In this document: positions 6,382-8,878 of the stretch, one piece after another
Layout of the letters: each line of letters opens with the position of its first letter
Numbering within the stretch: position 1 is the stretch's first letter
Source: Chloroflexia bacterium
GTDB lineage: Bacteria > Chloroflexota > Chloroflexia > Thermomicrobiales > JALYUS01
DNA length: 8,878 nucleotides
Direction: 5' to 3'
Assembly: GCA_025924435.1 (NCBI GenBank)
Contig: JAICIL010000186.1
Span: forward strand, 1-8,878
Program-made: the position numbers and the translations under genes
The notes under the pieces: generated by a model
The model's input: the letters and a program-made list of their open reading frames with translations, nothing else
What the model was told of the DNA's origin: nothing
Databases searched by the model: none

Positions 6382-6482
6382 CGCAGGCTTTCCAGCCTGC
6401 GAGCGCGGCGTTCGCCCCAACCTGGGGGTTACACAACCGAGTCGGAAAGATCGCTGACGCAGGCTGGAAAGCCTGCGCTACC
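6377..6482. repeat. Inverted pair of palindromic repeat arms (REP/BIME-like element)
   Basis: The 25-base arm at 6377-6401 recurs as an exact reverse complement at 6458-6482, enclosing 56 bases. Each arm is itself palindromic: CGCAGGCT and AGCCTGCG form an 8-bp stem around a tetraloop (TTCC in the left arm, GGAA in the right arm, + strand). The left arm supplies the TAG stop of the CoxL-like gene. No ORF or transposase lies inside. This is the structure of small, non-autonomous dispersed elements; a folded transcript could act as terminator or 3' stabiliser. Confidence 0.85.
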
Positions 6483-6496
6483 AATCATGGGTACGG

Positions 6497-6502
6497 TATA
6501 CT
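6497..6502 (+). promoter_or_regulatory. Possible -10 box upstream of proline dehydrogenase
   Basis: TATACT matches five of six -10 bases and lies 71 bases upstream of the ATG at 6574. The expected -35 position falls in the right repeat arm and does not resemble TTGACA, so the call is weak. Confidence 0.25.
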
Positions 6503-6573
6503 GGGAAATGCGGTGGCTCCGGCTAGCAGAGGGCGCCTGTTGGAGCGGCATCGCCAGAAAGTGAGCCAGACCG

Positions 6574-7485
6574 ATGGGTTCCGTCCTCCGTCCGCTCTTC
6601 ATCTCCGCCTCTCGCTCGTCCCGCGCGGAGCAACTCGTCCGCTCCTCCCCGCTCACGCAGCCGCTCGTCTCCCGCTTCGTCGCCGGTGAAACGTTCGCCG
6701 CCGCCCGCGCCACCGCCGAACGATTGGTGCGCGAGGGGCTGCTCGTCACGTACGACCATCTCGGCGAGGCGGTCGGGGACGAAGAATCTGTCCGGCGCGT
6801 GGTGGAGGAATATAAAACCTATTTCGCGGTCGCGGCGCGCGGGTCGCATTTCTCGCTCAAACTCTCCCAACTCGGCCTGAGCGTCCGCGAATCGCTCGCG
6901 GAGGAATCGCTCAGCGCACTTTGCACCGAGGCGGCGTGCTACGACCACCGCATCCGCGTGGACATGGAAGAATCCGCGACGATTGACGCGACGCTCCGCC
7001 TGGTCGAGGCGGCGCGCCCGCACGGTGGCGACCCCGGCATTGTCATACAAGCGATGCTCCGCCGCGCGCCGGACCTCCTCCAATGGGCGATTGACCGCGA
7101 TGTCCGCGTGCGGCTGGTGAAGGGGGCGTACAAGGAGCCGGAGGCGGTCGCCTATCAGGGGCGCGAGCCGATCCGCCGCGCCTACCTCGCGCTGCTCGGC
7201 CCGCTGCTCGCCAAAAGCCGCGCCCCGGCCGTCGCCACGCACGACGATGTGCTGCTCGGCGGTGCGGCGCAGATCGCCTCGCAGTTCGACCGGCCGTACG
7301 AGGTGCAGTTCCTCTACGGCGTGCGCGAGGACCTCGCCCAGCGAATCGCGCGGCGCGGCGTTCCCGTGCGCATCTACACGCCGTTCGGCGACGCCTGGTA
7401 TCCCTACTTCATGCGCCGCCTCGCCGAACGCCCGCAGAACGTCGGCTTCTTCCTGCGGCAGGTGCTCGACCGGACGAAGGAGTGA
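6574..7485 (+). CDS. Proline dehydrogenase (monofunctional PRODH, FAD-dependent)
   Basis: A 303-residue protein of the size of bacterial monofunctional PRODH. It oxidises L-proline to 1-pyrroline-5-carboxylate, passing electrons via FAD to the quinone pool; it is the first step of proline catabolism. Family motifs run in order: KLSQLGL (96-102), RVDMEESA (128-135), RLVKGAYKEPE (180-190), ATHDD (221-225), EVQFLYGVRED (243-253), RIYTPFGDAWYPYFMRRLAER (residues 266-286, with Arg281 and Arg282 matching the proline carboxylate-binding arginines). All key residues are present, so the enzyme looks intact. The partner P5C dehydrogenase is not in the window. The ATG at 6574 has only a weak purine-rich upstream stretch. 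The gene is bracketed by copies of the palindromic repeat, the downstream one beginning three bases after its stop. Confidence 0.93.
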   Translation: MGSVLRPLFISASRSSRAEQLVRSSPLTQPLVSRFVAGETFAAARATAERLVREGLLVTYDHLGEAVGDEESVRRVVEEYKTYFAVAARGSHFSLKLSQLGLSVRESLAEESLSALCTEAACYDHRIRVDMEESATIDATLRLVEAARPHGGDPGIVIQAMLRRAPDLLQWAIDRDVRVRLVKGAYKEPEAVAYQGREPIRRAYLALLGPLLAKSRAPAVATHDDVLLGGAAQIASQFDRPYEVQFLYGVREDLAQRIARRGVPVRIYTPFGDAWYPYFMRRLAERPQNVGFFLRQVLDRTKE

Positions 7486-7488
7486 GGT

Positions 7489-7518
7489 GGTAGCGCAGGC
7501 TGGAAAGCCTGCGCTACC
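7489..7518. repeat. Third copy of the palindromic repeat, 13-bp hairpin
   Basis: GGTAGCGCAGGCT pairs perfectly with AGCCTGCGCTACC around the tetraloop GGAA, a GNRA loop in the plus-strand transcript. It is the same repeat family as 6377-6482 but folds into a single, longer stem. It starts three bases after the proline dehydrogenase stop and ends 11 bases before the next ATG, so it can separate the two genes in the mRNA as a terminator, attenuator or stabiliser. There is no T-tract. Confidence 0.85.
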
Positions 7519-7529
7519 GGGGTGGATGG

Positions 7530-8795
7530 ATGCGCGAACCGTCAAACAACCTCTGGCGGCATGGGGATTTCCTCAAACTGTGGGCTGGGCAGACGGTCTC
7601 GCAGTTCGGCTCGCAGATCACCGTGCTCGCGCTCCCGCTCGCCGCCGCGCTGACGCTGCACGCGGGCGCGGCGAACATGGGCTTCCTCGCGGCGGCGAGC
7701 ACCGCGCCCTTCCTGCTCGTCGGGCTGTTCGCCGGTGTCTGGGTGGATCGCCGGCGCCGCCGCCCGATCCTGATCGTCGCGGATGCCGCGCGCTTCGCCC
7801 TGCTCTCCCTCATCCCCATCCTGGCGCTGCTCGACGCGCTGACGCTCGCCGCACTCTATGTGATCGCCTTTCTCGTCGGGATACTGACCGTCTTTTTCGA
7901 GGTGGCGTATCAGTCATTCCTCCCCGCCGTCGTCGGGCGCGCGCATCTCGTGGACGGCAACGGCAAGTTGGAGACGACCCGCTCGGCGGCGCAGATCGCC
8001 GGGCCGAGCGCGGCGGGCGCGCTGGTGCAACTCGTCACGGCGCCCGTCGCCATCGCCGTGGACGCGCTCTCCTTCCTCGTCTCCGTCCTCTTCCTCGGCC
8101 TGATCCGCACGCCGGAGCCGCCGCCCGCCCGACCGGCGGCGCGGCGGCGCGTCTGGCCGGAGATCGGCGAGGGGCTGCGCGCGGTGATGGATGACCCGAT
8201 GCTGCGCGCCACGATGGGGAGCGCGGGCACCGTCAATATCTTCGGCAGCATGCTCTTCGCCGTCTACGTGCTCTACGCGCTCCGCATCGGCATCGGCGCG
8301 GGGCTGCTCGGCGCGACCTTCGCCGTCGGCAATGTCGGCTATCTCTGCGGCGCGTTCCTCACCCGGCCGATCACGCGCCGCTTCGGCACCGGGCCGACGA
8401 TCGTCGCGGGATTGATCGTCATGGCGGTCTGCGGCCTGCTCGTGCCGCTCGCGGGCGGCCCGCTCGCCGTGAGTGTGCTCTGTTTGATGGTGGCGCAGTT
8501 CGCGCGCGGTTTCGGCGGCACGCTCTTCAACATCAACAATGTCAGCCTCCGGCAGGCGATCACGCCGGATCGCCTGCTGGGGCGGGTGAACGCGACCTCC
8601 CGCTTCGTCGGCACGGGCGCGCTGACCATCGGCTCGCTGGCGGGCGGGACGCTCGGCGCGGTGTTCGGGCTGCGACCGACGCTCGCCATCGGCGCGGTCG
8701 GCGGGCTGTTCGCGGTGATCTGGGTGCTCCGCTCGCCCGTCCGCACGCTGCGCACGCCGCCCGCCCCGGTCGAGGAGCGGGCGCGCGCCGCATAA
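7530..8795 (+). CDS. MFS transporter, probable exporter (MFS_3 / EntS-like group)
   Basis: A 421-residue membrane protein with about twelve hydrophobic segments. It opens with the group's signature N-terminus (NLWRHGDFLKLWAGQTVSQF, residues 7-26; then LALPLAAALTL). MFS motif A is visible between helices 2 and 3 as GVWVDRRRRRPI (69-80). Further on, DGNGKLETTRSAAQIAGP and the central RRRVWPEIGEGLRAV linker before DDPMLR match the MFS_3/EntS-type exporters, which expel siderophores, macrolides or other hydrophobic compounds by proton antiport. The substrate is unknown. The ATG at 7530 follows a GGGGTGG stretch (7519-7525), a modest ribosome binding site directly after the repeat hairpin. The end at 8795 (TAA) is complete, with an Arg/Ala-rich tail. 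It may be read through from proline dehydrogenase or have its own signal; no functional link to proline is evident. Confidence 0.88.
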   Translation: MREPSNNLWRHGDFLKLWAGQTVSQFGSQITVLALPLAAALTLHAGAANMGFLAAASTAPFLLVGLFAGVWVDRRRRRPILIVADAARFALLSLIPILALLDALTLAALYVIAFLVGILTVFFEVAYQSFLPAVVGRAHLVDGNGKLETTRSAAQIAGPSAAGALVQLVTAPVAIAVDALSFLVSVLFLGLIRTPEPPPARPAARRRVWPEIGEGLRAVMDDPMLRATMGSAGTVNIFGSMLFAVYVLYALRIGIGAGLLGATFAVGNVGYLCGAFLTRPITRRFGTGPTIVAGLIVMAVCGLLVPLAGGPLAVSVLCLMVAQFARGFGGTLFNINNVSLRQAITPDRLLGRVNATSRFVGTGALTIGSLAGGTLGAVFGLRPTLAIGAVGGLFAVIWVLRSPVRTLRTPPAPVEERARAA

Positions 8796-8878
8796 CGTGC
8801 GGACATGGTCGGGGGGGCGGGCGACCCCCCCCCCCCCCGGGGTGGGGCGGGGCCGGGGGGGCGGGGGCGATGCCGGGC
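8796..8878. other. G/C homopolymer edge
   Basis: After the MFS stop the sequence turns into G and C runs, including a tract of about fifteen C near 8826-8840. It resembles the opening ~60 bases in style and is probably a low-quality contig edge. No gene or signal can be supported here. Confidence 0.6.

Noticed and set aside
3958..6420. 820-codon minus-strand open frame opposite the CoxL-like gene
   Set aside because: Long antisense frames are common in high-GC codon usage; the translation is Arg/His/Asp-rich and low in complexity, with no recognisable domain.
6377..7518. CRISPR array or composite transposon formed by the three repeat arms
   Set aside because: Only three arms, irregular spacing, strong internal palindromes, no cas or transposase gene and no visible target-site duplication; dispersed REP-like repeats fit better.
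6523..7545. 340-codon minus-strand frame opposite proline dehydrogenase
   Set aside because: Shadow of a clearly recognised gene; parts of it are just translated repeat sequence (SAGFPAC).

Overview
This 8.9 kb high-GC window looks like a fragment of an environmental, probably metagenome-assembled, bacterial chromosome. Both ends run into G/C homopolymer tracts that look like assembly edges. Gene content (form II CoxL-like protein, monofunctional proline dehydrogenase, two MFS transporters) and the small palindromic repeats seem closest to Chloroflexota (Thermomicrobia-like) or a similar high-GC soil or thermal phylum. That placement is inference from style; no rRNA or marker gene is present.

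Layout: (1) 1-357, low-complexity edge, then an unremarkable leader. (2) 358-1173 (+), a thioredoxin-fold (TlpA/ResA-like) protein with one in-frame TGA at 496-498. The TGA sits exactly where the first redox-active residue of the thioredoxin motif belongs (FWGSW-TGA-H-C-REQLP). A hairpin of bacterial SECIS size and position follows at once, so I read the gene as a probable selenoprotein (Sec47). (3) 1241-1269, a hairpin between convergent genes. (4) 1309-1967 (-), a MntA/HepT toxin-antitoxin pair in which both genes carry a single-base frameshift and mntA has no recognisable start codon: a decayed module in a locally A+T-richer patch. (5) 2086-3870 (-), a fucose-permease-type MFS transporter behind a GNAT acetyltransferase, probably one transcript. 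(6) 4045-6381 (+), a form II CoxL-like molybdenum hydroxylase large subunit without its usual partners, behind a plausible promoter. (7) 6377-6482 and 7489-7518, three arms of one palindromic repeat family flanking the next gene. (8) 6574-7485 (+), proline dehydrogenase. (9) 7530-8795 (+), an MFS_3-type exporter. (10) 8796-8878, G/C-rich edge.

The genes do not form one pathway. The only tight groupings are the TA pair, the GNAT-MFS pair, and proline dehydrogenase with the downstream MFS gene separated by a repeat hairpin. The strongest candidate for something undescribed is the selenocysteine-type thioredoxin-like protein, with an unusual Sec-x-Cys spacing, a SECIS-like hairpin, and a helical C-terminal extension bearing a second cysteine pair. 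The frameshifts in the neighbouring TA genes and the artefact-like contig ends are the main reasons for caution.
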